Shown here in pieces: positions 9,343 to 18,756 of a stretch of 64,000 nucleotides of DNA. Location: NCBI GenBank assembly GCA_026129905.1, contig JAHCHE010000021.1:108703-172702 (forward strand), given 5' to 3'. The notes below the pieces were generated by a model, which saw nothing but the letters and a program-made list of their open reading frames with translations, was not told the origin of the DNA and ran no database searches. This DNA is from Bryobacteraceae bacterium (GTDB lineage: Bacteria > Acidobacteriota > Terriglobia > Bryobacterales > Bryobacteraceae). A program made the position numbers and the translations under genes. Position 1 is the stretch's first letter; every line of letters starts with the position of its first letter.

Positions 9343-9359
9343 CCGCAAGGAGATTGCGA

Positions 9360-11408
9360 ATGTCCACTGGCTACACGCGGCGAGAGTGGTTCAGAACCCT
9401 CGGCTCGGCCGCTTTGATTCCGAGCGCGGCGGGCGCCGGTCAACTCCCGCAACCTTCCCCCGCTCCTCCCGCGGGTGCGCCTCCGCGCGGGCTTGGCGAC
9501 GTGATGTTTGAGAAATACCTCGCGCGCGAAGTTGCCAAACTCGAGGACCGGTTTCTCGGCGGCGCCGCAACGCTTGAGAAGTGGCAGGCCAGCCGCCTCG
9601 CGCTGCGGCGGGAGTTTTTCGACATGATCGGCCTTTGGCCGCTGCCCGAGAAGACGCCCCTCCATGCGAACGTCATCGGCGCCATCGAAGGCGACGGCTT
9701 CGTTGTCGAGAAGCTGCATTTTCAAAGCTGGCCCGGACTGTACGTCACGGCCAACCTCTGGCGGCCTCGCGAGGTGAAGGAGAAGGCGCCGGCCGTGCTG
9801 CTGTTCGTGGGGCACTACAATCGCGGGCGCAACGGGCACAAAGGGTTCATGCAGGACCAGGGGAAGTGGTTCGCGCGCAACGGGTACGTCTGCCTGATCA
9901 TGGACACGCTCACCCGCGGCGAACTCCCGGGCATACATCTTGGGCTCGGCGGCGAGCCGCCGAAGCTCCAGGCCCGCTGGTGGTGGATCGCCCGCGGCTA
10001 TCACCCCGCCGGGATCGAGTGCTGGAACGCGATTCGCGGGATCGACTACCTGGTCAGCCGCCCGGAAGTGGACGCCGGCCGCATCGGCGCGACTGGCCTG
10101 TCCGGCGGCGGGGCGGTGACGTTCTGGATCGCGGCCGTGGACGACCGGGTCAAAGCGGCCGCCGCCCATTCGGGAATGGGCGACTGGGAAAACCTCGTCA
10201 TGAACTGGAACGCGCGGCTGCACTGCGACTGCATGTTCCCCTACAACGCCTACGGCTGGGAACTCACCACCGTCGGGGCCCTGATTGCTCCCACGCCGTT
10301 CCTGTTCGTGGACTGCCACGACGACATCGGGTTCCCCTTGGCGTCGCACCGGCGCATCGCGGAACGGCTGCGCAGGATCTACCGGATGTACGGCCGCGAG
10401 GACAGCTTCCAGAGTTATGTCACGCAAGGCCCCATCGGCGCGCACAGCTATACGCCCGATTCGCGGACCACCATCTTCCGTTGGATCAACCGGCATCTCA
10501 AGGGCGATGCGGGCGAAGTGGCGGACGTGGACGACGTCCGGATCCCGGAGGAGGACCTGCGGGCCTTTCCTACCGATGACGATATTCCGAAGGGCTTTCT
10601 CAACAATGAGATCGACCGGCGGTTCGTCTCCAAGGCGCAGGTTCCCCTGCCGGCCACCGGCAACTACGACGCGTGGCGGAACAAGCTGCTGAGCGGCCTG
10701 CGGGATTTGTCGTTCCGCACGTTCCCCGAGCGCATACCTCCCGCCGACAAGGCGCCCCGTCTCTACCGGTACACGTTCGTCGAGTGGGAGCGCGAGACAG
10801 GCGTCCAGGTGCGGACCACCGAGTCGGGACTTCAGGTCTACCTTGCGCTGCACGGCCTGGTGAGCAATGCGCCGCCTCGCGACCGGCTGGTGACGCTGGT
10901 GGTGGTCAACGAAGGGGACCCGCTGGACACGCTTCCTGACTGGGCCGCGCGATCGGTGGAGGCCAACGAACCGTATGCCATCCTCACCCCGCGCGGGGTC
11001 GGGCCGACCGCCTGGACCGAGGAACGTATGAACTTCGTTCCGCGGGCGCACCTGTGCGTCGGGCGAACGGTGGACCAGGGGCGGGTGTGGGACATCGCCG
11101 CCGTGGCGCGGAACCTGAACGGCGACGGTCCCGTCAAGGTGGTCGGCAGAGGCCGGAGCGGAATCCTGGGCGCCTACGCGGCGTTATTCGAGCCGGCGAT
11201 ACGGGAAGTTGTGGCGGTGGAGCCGCCGGCGTCGCACGAAGAAGGCCCGATTTTCCTCAACGTCCTCAGGGTGCTGGACATCCCCGACGCGCTCGGCATG
11301 CTGGCGCCGAAAGCCCTGACGCTGGAAAACGCCGAAGGAGCGGCGTTCGACAAAACGCTCCAGATATACCGGCTGGCCGGGGCAGGAGACAGGCTGCGCC
11401 GGTTGTAA
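9360..11408 (+). CDS. exported alpha/beta-hydrolase (acetyl-xylan-esterase-like)
   Basis: A 682-residue protein. I start it at the ATG at 9360, which has AAGGAG at 9346-9351 and gives a leader with RREWFRT, a twin-arginine-like motif, and a hydrophobic stretch. The centre is an alpha/beta-hydrolase: nucleophile elbow GLSGGGA (about residue 248), an acid in DCHDDIGFP and a His in GPIGAHSYTPDSR, as in acetyl-xylan esterases and related deacetylases. Residues beyond about 450 form a second, weaker hydrolase-like half without a clear catalytic triad. It is likely a periplasmic carbohydrate esterase; the substrate is unknown. It stands alone after holA. Confidence 0.68.
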   Translation: MSTGYTRREWFRTLGSAALIPSAAGAGQLPQPSPAPPAGAPPRGLGDVMFEKYLAREVAKLEDRFLGGAATLEKWQASRLALRREFFDMIGLWPLPEKTPLHANVIGAIEGDGFVVEKLHFQSWPGLYVTANLWRPREVKEKAPAVLLFVGHYNRGRNGHKGFMQDQGKWFARNGYVCLIMDTLTRGELPGIHLGLGGEPPKLQARWWWIARGYHPAGIECWNAIRGIDYLVSRPEVDAGRIGATGLSGGGAVTFWIAAVDDRVKAAAAHSGMGDWENLVMNWNARLHCDCMFPYNAYGWELTTVGALIAPTPFLFVDCHDDIGFPLASHRRIAERLRRIYRMYGREDSFQSYVTQGPIGAHSYTPDSRTTIFRWINRHLKGDAGEVADVDDVRIPEEDLRAFPTDDDIPKGFLNNEIDRRFVSKAQVPLPATGNYDAWRNKLLSGLRDLSFRTFPERIPPADKAPRLYRYTFVEWERETGVQVRTTESGLQVYLALHGLVSNAPPRDRLVTLVVVNEGDPLDTLPDWAARSVEANEPYAILTPRGVGPTAWTEERMNFVPRAHLCVGRTVDQGRVWDIAAVARNLNGDGPVKVVGRGRSGILGAYAALFEPAIREVVAVEPPASHEEGPIFLNVLRVLDIPDALGMLAPKALTLENAEGAAFDKTLQIYRLAGAGDRLRRL

Positions 11409-11605
11409 TCGGCCTGGACTTCTCAAGGGAGTGGGGACACCGTTCCGCGAAGACGCTGGGGAAACTGCGTCGTATGGGATGGTCCTTCGTCTTTATGCCA
11501 TCCTCGCGCCGCCGCGCCGCCCTGTGTCGGACGGATCACCTGGACCAACCTGCCAGGACTGCCGTCGCGCATTGCCCACCATTGCCCACGGCGCAACGAG
11601 GCTGG

Positions 11606-11830
11606 CTACAGCCGATCGTGCTCCTCGGGTTCCACGTCGGGGATTTCTTTCAATGCCCTCTCGAAGTCCTCCCTGTTGAAAAGCCTCCCTCGCGACTCGA
11701 TGTACTCGCGGCTGGCAAGCCGATCCGCCACGGCAGCAGAGACGAACTCCTCGACCGACACTTGATCCTTGGCCGCAACTTTGGCGGCCTTGTTGTACAG
11801 GTCATCCGGTACAGCGACGATCTTGCTCAT
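11606..11830 (-). CDS. ribbon-helix-helix antitoxin, partner of PIN toxin
   Basis: A 74-residue protein with the opening pattern of a CopG/VapB-like ribbon-helix-helix domain: the strand KIVAVPDDLY followed by helices with VSVEEFVSAAVADRLASREYI. The acidic tail (DVEPEEHDRL) would be the part that covers the toxin. It overlaps the toxin stop by four bases (ATGA), so the two are translated together. The order toxin-then-antitoxin is the reverse of most type II pairs. Confidence 0.75.
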   Translation of the reverse strand: MSKIVAVPDDLYNKAAKVAAKDQVSVEEFVSAAVADRLASREYIESRGRLFNREDFERALKEIPDVEPEEHDRL

Positions 11831-12249
11831 GGCCTCTTCTCTTCTATTTTCCGCAAAAACTCGCGGGGCGTCAGTACTCGAACGCCGAACCGATCGACGT
11901 CCGCGAAGTGCCGGACGTTGTGCGTGACGATGGCATCGGCCGCGCCGGCCACCGCCAGTTCAAGAAGGAACTCGTCGCCCGGATCGGGAAGGAACGGCCG
12001 GACGCGGAAGTGCACATTCGTCTCGCGTCCGTGGAAGCAGAAGGCCCTCACGATCGCATCGACCGTGGACAGAGGAATCCCCAGCCTCTCCGCTTCACGC
12101 TTTCCGACTGCCTCGTATTCGAGGATGAGCGGCACGGAGATCAAAGGTTCCCAGGCTTCGCCGATCCGCTGGAGTACGGCAAAAGAGGCCCCGCGCCGGG
12201 AACGCAGCGCCGAAACGATCACGTTGGTGTCCGGGACGATCTGGTACAT
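11827..12249 (-). CDS. PIN-family toxin (putative toxin-antitoxin component)
   Basis: A 140-residue protein that starts with IVPDTNVIVSAL, the first PIN strand with its catalytic Asp. It continues with LILEYEAV (acidic pair), PDPGDEFLLELAV (Asp pair) and ADAIVTHNVRHFADV, matching the PIN toxin family often annotated as putative toxin component, PIN family. All expected acidic residues are present, in contrast to the truncated PIN gene near 4 kb. Such proteins are metal-dependent ribonucleases. It is the upstream member of a two-gene operon with the ribbon-helix-helix antitoxin. Confidence 0.8.
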   Translation of the reverse strand: MYQIVPDTNVIVSALRSRRGASFAVLQRIGEAWEPLISVPLILEYEAVGKREAERLGIPLSTVDAIVRAFCFHGRETNVHFRVRPFLPDPGDEFLLELAVAGAADAIVTHNVRHFADVDRFGVRVLTPREFLRKIEEKRP

Positions 12250-12506
12250 TCAGTACGGCTAACCTGTTAGCGCCGTTCCGGTTCCTTCACCCTCGGCGTC
12301 GAATCGCCAACAGATGAAGAGTTTCTGATAGTACTTGTCTCAAAACCGGACTGTTGCCCGAGTCGAAAAGTCGTGGGCACGATAACCAAACCAAGGGATG
12401 TGGTATTCGTTTCCAGTTTTCACTGCACCGGCGGATCTTTCCCCTGCTCGGACTTGGGCTGGACTATTATTATCGGGACAGGCAAGCCCTTATTTTTCAA
12501 AGGGCG

Positions 12507-12596
12507 TGGCGGTGAGGGTGGGATTCGAACCCACGGAGGAGTCACCCCCTCAACGGTTTTCGAGACCGCCCGATTCAACCACTCTCGCACCTCACC
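12507..12596 (-). tRNA. tRNA-Ser (anticodon CGA)
   Basis: Read leftward from 12596, GGTGAGG pairs with CCTCACC at 12517-12511 to make the acceptor stem. The anticodon arm is GGTCTCGAAAACC with loop CTCGAAA, so the anticodon is CGA (Ser, codon UCG). A long variable arm (GAGGGGGTGACTCCTC) and a T-arm GTGGGTTCGAATCCCAC follow. Discriminator G and an encoded CCA complete 90 nt. The long variable arm is a class II tRNA feature and fits Ser. Confidence 0.93.
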
Positions 12597-12718
12597 TCAC
12601 TACCAAACTAGCGGGTCTTGGCCGCTCCGCGCAACAGGAACCTTCGGCGGACCCCTGCGCGCGGCATGTAGACTGGAATCTTCGACAGGCATCGACGACC
12701 GCCGGCGCCGAGAGAAGA

Positions 12719-13501
12719 ATGTCCATGTTCCAGCCCCTCTCTCTCACCGTCAGCTTGACCCTCGCCGTCACCCTCATGGCCGCTCCCGAACTCCAAATCC
12801 AGATCGTCTACGACAACACGTCCGCTGACAATTCCCTTCGGGAGGACTGGGGCTTCGCCGCGGTGGTCGAGTTCCGGGAACAGCGGATCCTGTTCGATTC
12901 CGGAACCGACGCCGAACTCTTCATGACGAACCTCGGCAAGCTTGGCATCGATCCGGCCTCCATCACGCACGCGGTGACCTCGCATAACCATGCGGATCAC
13001 CGCAACGGATTCTTCCGATTGGGCCTCAAGAACCATACCATGCGCGCGTACTTCCTGGACGACTTCCCACCGGACATTTTCGAACTTGCCTTCGCCGTGG
13101 GCATCCGGCCGGTTCGCGTCCGCGAACCGCTGGAACTCTTCCCCGGCGTTTACTCCACCGGGATCGTCGAAGGCAATCCCTCCGAGCAAGCTCTGATCGT
13201 TGAGACGGCCAAGGGGCTGGTCATGGTGACCGGGTGCGCCCATGCGGGCGCGGATCGTTTCGTGGAAACGGCCCAAAAACAACGCGGCAAGGACGAGCTT
13301 CGGCTCCTGGTCGGGGGCTTCCACATGCTGCGCCAGAAAGACGACGGCATCGAAGCGACGATCTCCCGGCTGGAAGCGTTGAAGGTACAGTCCGTCGCTC
13401 CCACGCATTGCACGGGCGAGCGGGCAAAGCAGATCTTCCGGCAAGCTTTCGGCGAGAGATACCTGCCGGCGGGAGCGGGACGGCGCATCATCCTCGAGTA
13501 G
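12719..13501 (+). CDS. exported metallo-beta-lactamase-fold hydrolase
   Basis: About 260 residues, starting with a signal peptide (FQPLSLTVSLTLAVTLMAAPE). The mature part is a metallo-beta-lactamase fold of the dihydropterin-synthase-like group. The motif SHNHADH gives the HxHxDH metal set, ILFDSGTD precedes it, and VTGCAHAG and THCTGE supply later metal ligands. These enzymes bind two metals and cut ester or phosphodiester bonds; the substrate is not predictable here. ATGs at 12719 and 12725 are both possible starts. The gene follows the tRNA on the opposite strand. Confidence 0.75.
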   Translation: MSMFQPLSLTVSLTLAVTLMAAPELQIQIVYDNTSADNSLREDWGFAAVVEFREQRILFDSGTDAELFMTNLGKLGIDPASITHAVTSHNHADHRNGFFRLGLKNHTMRAYFLDDFPPDIFELAFAVGIRPVRVREPLELFPGVYSTGIVEGNPSEQALIVETAKGLVMVTGCAHAGADRFVETAQKQRGKDELRLLVGGFHMLRQKDDGIEATISRLEALKVQSVAPTHCTGERAKQIFRQAFGERYLPAGAGRRIILE

Positions 13502-13586
13502 GCAAGCTACCGGGAAGCGCCGCTGCCGGTTTCCCCGTTTGTCCGCCGCAGCGGCTGTCGGTTATCCTTGCTACAAGTACAAGTAG

Positions 13587-16226
13587 ATGGTTTCCCTTTA
13601 CGGGACGCTGGAGGAGCGCGCCCGCAGTCATCCTGAATCGGTCGCACTTCTGGGCCTCGGGAGAGACCCTCTCGATTACCGGTCGCTGGTCCGGTTGATC
13701 GAGGACGCTGTCCGCCAACTGAACGGCGCCGGGATCGGGCGGAACGACCGGGTTGCGCTGGTTCTGCCGGATGGGCCGGCGACGGCGGCGGCGTTCCTGG
13801 CAGTCGCGTCCGGCGCCACGTGCGCGCCGCTGAATCCGGGATACCGGGCCGAGGAGTTCGACTTCTACCTCTCGGATCTGCGCGCGAAGGCGGTTTTGCT
13901 TCCCGAGGGCGCGGACTCCCCGGTTCGCGGGGTTGCGGCGGCTCGCGGTATCGCGACGATCGAGCTGGCGGAACCGCCCGGCGCGCCCGCCGGCTGGTTC
14001 CATCTGAAGCTGACCTCGACGCCCGCGGAGCGTCCCGCTTTCGGCGCGGCTGAAGACGTTGCGCTGGCGCTGCACACGTCGGGAACCACGTCGCGGCCCA
14101 AAGTGGTCCCGCTCACGCAGGCGAACCTTCTGGCATCGGCGCGTCAGATCGGCGCCACGCTCCGGCTCGGCCCGGACGACCGGTGCCTGAACGTGATGCC
14201 GCTGTTCCACATTCACGGTCTGGCGGGAGCGTTGCTGAGTTCCATCGCCGCTGGGGCGCAGGTGGTTTGCACGCCGGGATTTCACGCTCCGAGCTTCTTC
14301 GACTGGCTCGACGAGTTCCGCCCCACCTGGTACTCGGCGGTGCCCACGATGCACCAGGCGATCCTGAGCCGGGTCGCAAGCAACCGCGAAAAAGCGTCGC
14401 GCTCCTCGCTCCGATTTATCCGGTCGTCCTCGGCGGCGCTGGCGCCGCGCGTGATGTCGGAACTGGAGGGCGCATTCGGCGTCCCGGTTGTCGAGAGCTA
14501 CGGCATGACGGAAGCTTCGCACCAGATGGCGAGCAATCCGCTGCCGCCGGGAGTCCGAAAGCCTGGTTCGGTCGGGCTGGCGGCCGGACCGGACGTCGCC
14601 GTCATGGACGACGCCGGGGACCTGCTGCCTGTCGGCGCGCGCGGCGAGATCGTTGTCCGCGGTCCAAGCATCACCGCCGGGTACGAGAACAATCCGGCGG
14701 CGAATCGGAGCGCGTTCACCAACGGCTGGTTCCGGACGGGCGACCAGGGCTTCCTGGACGAAGACGGCTACCTCTTCCTTACCGGCAGGTTGAAGGAGAT
14801 TATCAACCGGGGCGGCGAGAAGATCTCCCCGCGCGAAATCGACGAGGTCCTGCTGGAGCACCCGGCAGTCGCGCAGGCGGTGGCGTTCGCGCTGCCGGAC
14901 GCGCGGCTCGGCGAGGACATCGGCGCCGCCATCGTGCTTCGTCCCGGCGCGGCGGCCACGGAATCCGAGTTGCGCCTGTTCGTCGCGGAGCGGTTGGCCG
15001 ACTTCAAGACGCCCCGGCGCATTGTCTTCGTTCCGGAGATTCCAAAAGGTCCGTCCGGCAAGCTCCAGCGGATCGGTTTGGCAGACAAGCTTGGGCTGAA
15101 CGAACCGGTGGAGGCGGCCGTTCCGGAGACGTATGCCGCGCCGCGGACGGAAACCGAGCGGCGGCTGTGCGCCATCTGGACGGACCTGCTCCGCGTGGAG
15201 CGCGCGGGCGTTCGAGACAACTTCTTCAACATCGGCGGCGATTCGATATTGGCGGCGCAGCTACTGTCGCGGATTCGAGAGGAATTCGGCGTTCACCTGC
15301 CGATGGTGGCGCTGTTTGAAGCGGCGACGATCGAGGCGCAGGCCGGCATCGTGAGCCGGGACGGCTGGGCGCCTTCGTGGCGGTTCCTGGCGCCTCTCCG
15401 AGCGTCAGGGTCGAGGCCACCCCTCTTCTGCGTGCACGCACAAAAGGGGGATGTCTTTTTCTACCGGGAAATGGTCAAGTCGCTTGGGCCGGAGCAGCCC
15501 GTCTACGGGGTGCGGGCGGCGGAGGCGGACGGCGCCAACGGCCCGCCATCGCTCGAGGAGATGAGCGCCCGCTACGTTGCGGAGTTGCGAACAGTCCAGC
15601 CGCGCGGCCCGTATTACATCGCAGGGTATTGCGTCGGCGCGTACGTCGCGCTGGAGATGGCGCGGCAGATCGAGGAGCAGGGCGAGACGGTAGCGCTTCT
15701 GATCCCGTTCAATACCGACGGGAGTTGGCGTGGGATCGGCGGTTTCCGCGACGGAGTCCGGTTCCACCGCCGCAACCTGGGCGCTCTTCCGCCGCGCCAG
15801 AAATTGCTCTACGTCCTTCGCCGCGCGCAATTTCGATCGCGCCGCATCGGCCGCTCATTGAAGGAAACGGCGTACGAACTCTGCTTGCGGGCGGGCCTGA
15901 GGCCGCCGGAGGCTCTTCGCAAAGTACACGCCTGGGAAGTCAACTACCGGGCCAGCCGCGATTACCGGCCTCGTCCGATCCAGGCCCACGTTGTGTACTT
16001 CCACGGCGCCGGCGATCCGCACAAGGATCCGCGGCCATTCTGGGGCGATATCGCGCGCGGCGGTCTGGAGATCTGGAACGTGCCCGGCAGCGACATTCAC
16101 ATCTTCGACGCCCCGAACGCGGCCATTCTCGGGGAGCGGCTGGAGGAGCGGCTGAAGCGGGCGTACGAAGAATATCAGGCGCGGACGGCGGCCGCCGTTC
16201 TGCAAACCACTTCCTCCATCACCTGA
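13587..16226 (+). CDS. three-domain adenylation-carrier-thioesterase protein
   Basis: A 879-residue protein with three domains. (1) An AMP-forming ligase, about 1-510: [16 protein letters not shown] (phosphate loop), [26 protein letters not shown] and the C-terminal Lys of PSGKLQR. (2) A carrier domain, about 525-600, with the phosphopantetheine Ser in [12 protein letters not shown]. (3) A type I thioesterase, about 620-860: PLFCVHAQ, and a nucleophile elbow reading GYCVGA, so Cys stands where most relatives have Ser; a later Asp (PHKDP region) and His (SDIHIF) fit the triad. The A domain resembles oxalate/acyl-CoA ligases. It looks like a stand-alone NRPS-like enzyme that loads, holds and releases a carboxylic acid. 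Its last 52 bases overlap the converging ltaE gene. Confidence 0.82.
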   Translation: MVSLYGTLEERARSHPESVALLGLGRDPLDYRSLVRLIEDAVRQLNGAGIGRNDRVALVLPDGPATAAAFLAVASGATCAPLNPGYRAEEFDFYLSDLRAKAVLLPEGADSPVRGVAAARGIATIELAEPPGAPAGWFHLKLTSTPAERPAFGAAEDVALALHTSGTTSRPKVVPLTQANLLASARQIGATLRLGPDDRCLNVMPLFHIHGLAGALLSSIAAGAQVVCTPGFHAPSFFDWLDEFRPTWYSAVPTMHQAILSRVASNREKASRSSLRFIRSSSAALAPRVMSELEGAFGVPVVESYGMTEASHQMASNPLPPGVRKPGSVGLAAGPDVAVMDDAGDLLPVGARGEIVVRGPSITAGYENNPAANRSAFTNGWFRTGDQGFLDEDGYLFLTGRLKEIINRGGEKISPREIDEVLLEHPAVAQAVAFALPDARLGEDIGAAIVLRPGAAATESELRLFVAERLADFKTPRRIVFVPEIPKGPSGKLQRIGLADKLGLNEPVEAAVPETYAAPRTETERRLCAIWTDLLRVERAGVRDNFFNIGGDSILAAQLLSRIREEFGVHLPMVALFEAATIEAQAGIVSRDGWAPSWRFLAPLRASGSRPPLFCVHAQKGDVFFYREMVKSLGPEQPVYGVRAAEADGANGPPSLEEMSARYVAELRTVQPRGPYYIAGYCVGAYVALEMARQIEEQGETVALLIPFNTDGSWRGIGGFRDGVRFHRRNLGALPPRQKLLYVLRRAQFRSRRIGRSLKETAYELCLRAGLRPPEALRKVHAWEVNYRASRDYRPRPIQAHVVYFHGAGDPHKDPRPFWGDIARGGLEIWNVPGSDIHIFDAPNAAILGERLEERLKRAYEEYQARTAAAVLQTTSSIT

Positions 16227-17239
16227 AGGGCGCGCTCACAGGAAGCGCGGTCCACGTCGAAGTGCGTCACCATCCGCATGTGCGCCGGGTTCACGCCGTT
16301 GGCCAGCACGCCGCGCGATTTCAGCGACCCGCTCAGTTCGTAGGACGTCATGCCCGTGCCGGATACGTTGAAGATGACGATATTGGTCCGCACGCTTTCC
16401 GGACGGATGGCGATGCCGGGGATGCGCGAAAGGCCTTCGGCCAGGAAGCGGGCGTTTTCATGATCGATCGCCAGGCGCTTGGACATCTCCTCGAGCGCAA
16501 TCAGGCCGGGCGCCGCCAGCACCCCCGCCTGCCGCATCCCGCCTCCCAGCCGCTTGCGGTAGAGCCTGGCCCGGTCGATCGTTTCGGCGGGACCGGCCAC
16601 CATCGATCCGGCCGGCGCGCCGAGTCCCTTCGAGAGGCAGAACATAACGGTGTCGACCTTATCGCACAGTTCGGCGACCCTTAATCCCAGCGCCGTAGCG
16701 GCATTGAAAACACGCGCGCCATCCAGATGCACAGGCAGCTTGCGCTCGTGCGCCCGGTCGCAAATGTCGTCGATGACCTTTTTCGGAGTGACCGCGCCGC
16801 CTCTCATGTTGTGCGTGTTTTCGAGTGAGATCAAACCCGTCGGCGCCCAGTGCGGGCCAAGCGGCCGGACGAACGGTTCGATTTGCTCCCAGTGCAGGAT
16901 GCCATCCGCGCCTTCCACCGGCCGCGCGACGCAGCCCGAGAACCAGGCGATCATCGCCAGTTCGTAGTTGAACACGTGCGAACGCGCCTCGCAGATCACC
17001 TCCTGCCCGTGGGTGGTGTGCGCCTTCACCGCGACCGTATTGCCCATCGTGCCGGTGGCGACGAACAGGGCGGCTTCCTTGCCGAAAATCTCGGCGGCTC
17101 GGCGTTCGAGAAGGTTAACGGTAGGGTCTTCGCCATAGACGTCGTCGCCGACGTCGGCCTCCGCCATCGCGCGGCGCATGGCGGGCGTGGGACGCGTAAC
17201 CGTATCGCTTCGCAGGTCGATCATAGAGGGCTCTGTCAT
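16175..17239 (-). CDS. ltaE: low-specificity L-threonine aldolase
   Basis: PLP enzyme that splits threonine or allo-threonine into glycine and acetaldehyde. The 354 residues begin with [19 protein letters not shown], the classic N-terminal signature, followed by [11 protein letters not shown]. The PLP Lys lies in [14 protein letters not shown], and LDGARVFNA carries the Asp that contacts the cofactor ring. It overlaps the hemW stop by four bases (ATGA), so it is translated after hemW in a cyaY-hemW-ltaE operon. Its 3' end overlaps the tail of the convergent three-domain gene. Confidence 0.9.
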   Translation of the reverse strand: MTEPSMIDLRSDTVTRPTPAMRRAMAEADVGDDVYGEDPTVNLLERRAAEIFGKEAALFVATGTMGNTVAVKAHTTHGQEVICEARSHVFNYELAMIAWFSGCVARPVEGADGILHWEQIEPFVRPLGPHWAPTGLISLENTHNMRGGAVTPKKVIDDICDRAHERKLPVHLDGARVFNAATALGLRVAELCDKVDTVMFCLSKGLGAPAGSMVAGPAETIDRARLYRKRLGGGMRQAGVLAAPGLIALEEMSKRLAIDHENARFLAEGLSRIPGIAIRPESVRTNIVIFNVSGTGMTSYELSGSLKSRGVLANGVNPAHMRMVTHFDVDRASCERALQVMEEVVCRTAAAVRA

Positions 17240-18333
17240 TGCGTCAAAAACTCCTGGAACACTTCATTGGAGAGCAACACGCCTCGCGGCGTCAACTTCA
17301 GCCGGTTGCTCTGCCGCTCGAGCAGTCCGGCGGCGATGAACCGTGAGATCGGACCTTCGAAACGCCGGGCGTCGCGTGGGTCAAGCGGAATTCCTTCCGC
17401 CAACCTGAGGCCGACGAAAAAGCGCTCCTCGCCCGGACACGCCGGCGTCTCCTCGATCGCGAACGGGAGTCCGGAACGGTGGCGTTCAACATATTCCGCC
17501 GCGCTGGCGGCGTTTTGGCGGCGGGTCCGCCCGTCGAAAGAATGGGCGTCCGCGCCGAAGCCCGCGTACGGCTCCAGGCGCCAGTACTTCAGGTTATGAA
17601 GCGACTCCTCGCCGGGGCGGGCGAAGTTCGAGATTTCGTAGCGGCGAAGTCCGATCCGCTCCAGGCGCTCGACCGCCGTTTCGTAGAAATCGACGATCGC
17701 CGTCTCCGGCGGAACGTCGAGGGCGCCGTAACGCGCGCCTCCCGAGAGCAGTTCGCGTCCCAGGCGGCTGTCCTCGTCGACCTCGAGCATATAGATCGAC
17801 GCATGGCCCGGAGCCAGCTTTTCAATCCAGTCGAGCGACTCGTTCCAGCCTGGCGCCGTCTGGCCGGGGAGTCCCGCGATCAGATCGATGTTGATTCGCC
17901 GGATGCCTTCCTCGCGCAGCAACATCACCTGTTCGGCGGCCATGGCCGCCGTATGCTTCCGGCCCGTCCGGGCGATCTCCCGTTGGTTGAACGACTGCAC
18001 GCCCAAACTCGCGCGGTTGATGCCGGCGGTTCGCCACCCACGCGCCTTCTCTCGAGTAATTTCGCCCGGCGCCGCCTCGATCGTTGCCTCCCGCCACGGA
18101 GCGCCCGGCAACTCGGATAGCGCCGCCGCCAGTCCTTCCCCTTGCCATCGGCTCGGGCTCCCCCCGCCGAGATACAGAGTCTCGGGCCTCCACGACCATT
18201 GATGATTGCGGATCTCCCCGCGCAGCGCCGCCTCGTAAGCGGCCTCCAGGACCGTCGAGGCGAGCCCGGAGCCAAAGTTGCAGTACGTGCACTTCTGCGC
18301 GCAGAAAGGGTACGAGATGTAAACTCCTGCCAT
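17236..18333 (-). CDS. hemW: radical SAM heme chaperone HemW
   Basis: A 365-residue radical SAM protein of the coproporphyrinogen-oxidase-like group. The 4Fe-4S site is the CxxxCxxC of [13 protein letters not shown] at residues 8-18; LYLGGGSPS is the SAM contact loop, and [10 protein letters not shown] and [13 protein letters not shown] are HemW/HemN signatures. At this length, without the N-terminal extension of HemN, it is best called HemW, which delivers heme to target proteins rather than oxidising coproporphyrinogen. It sits downstream of a frataxin homologue, suggesting joint iron/heme handling. Confidence 0.85.
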   Translation of the reverse strand: MAGVYISYPFCAQKCTYCNFGSGLASTVLEAAYEAALRGEIRNHQWSWRPETLYLGGGSPSRWQGEGLAAALSELPGAPWREATIEAAPGEITREKARGWRTAGINRASLGVQSFNQREIARTGRKHTAAMAAEQVMLLREEGIRRINIDLIAGLPGQTAPGWNESLDWIEKLAPGHASIYMLEVDEDSRLGRELLSGGARYGALDVPPETAIVDFYETAVERLERIGLRRYEISNFARPGEESLHNLKYWRLEPYAGFGADAHSFDGRTRRQNAASAAEYVERHRSGLPFAIEETPACPGEERFFVGLRLAEGIPLDPRDARRFEGPISRFIAAGLLERQSNRLKLTPRGVLLSNEVFQEFLTQ

Positions 18334-18341
18334 GCGGGCGC

Positions 18342-18671
18342 TTACGTCAGTTGAACGGGTTGGCCGAGCTGCCGGCCGATCGCTTCTTCGAGTAGTTCTC
18401 GGAGCGTCCGGCCGTCCGTCTTCAGCACAAATTCCTTCCGGGATTCGTCCCAGTCGAGCTTGAAGCTGGTGGCGTGCGCCGATACCCAGATCTGCCGGAC
18501 GGGGCTGTTGGGGCTCAGTACAAAGCGGCCCGGCGGCTCGTCGAATTCGATCGAGAGCGCGCCCGAGCTGAAATCCGGTTCAAAGCCGTAGTCGTCGGCG
18601 GCCCGGCTAACGGCGCTGTAGATTTCCGACAGCGCCCGGTCCGCTTTTTGTTGGAATTCCCGTTCATCCAT
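18342..18671 (-). CDS. cyaY: frataxin-like iron protein CyaY
   Basis: About 109 residues with the frataxin pattern: an acidic first helix (DEREFQQKADRALSEIYSAV), strands with LSIEFDEPPGRFVLSPNSPV and RQIWVSAHATSFKLDWD, and a last helix LRELLEEAIGRQL. CyaY regulates iron delivery to Fe-S cluster assembly. I chose the ATG at 18671, which has AAGGTG just upstream, over one six codons earlier. The gene heads the operon with hemW (eight bases downstream) and ltaE. It is divergent from bshC with 85 bp between. Confidence 0.8.
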   Translation of the reverse strand: MDEREFQQKADRALSEIYSAVSRAADDYGFEPDFSSGALSIEFDEPPGRFVLSPNSPVRQIWVSAHATSFKLDWDESRKEFVLKTDGRTLRELLEEAIGRQLGQPVQLT

Positions 18672-18756
18672 CACCTTCAACGGTAACAAACCGGCAAAAT
18701 GGCGTTTGCCGCGACTTTCCTGGCCGCCGGATCATCTGTTAACCTTGGGCCTTTGG

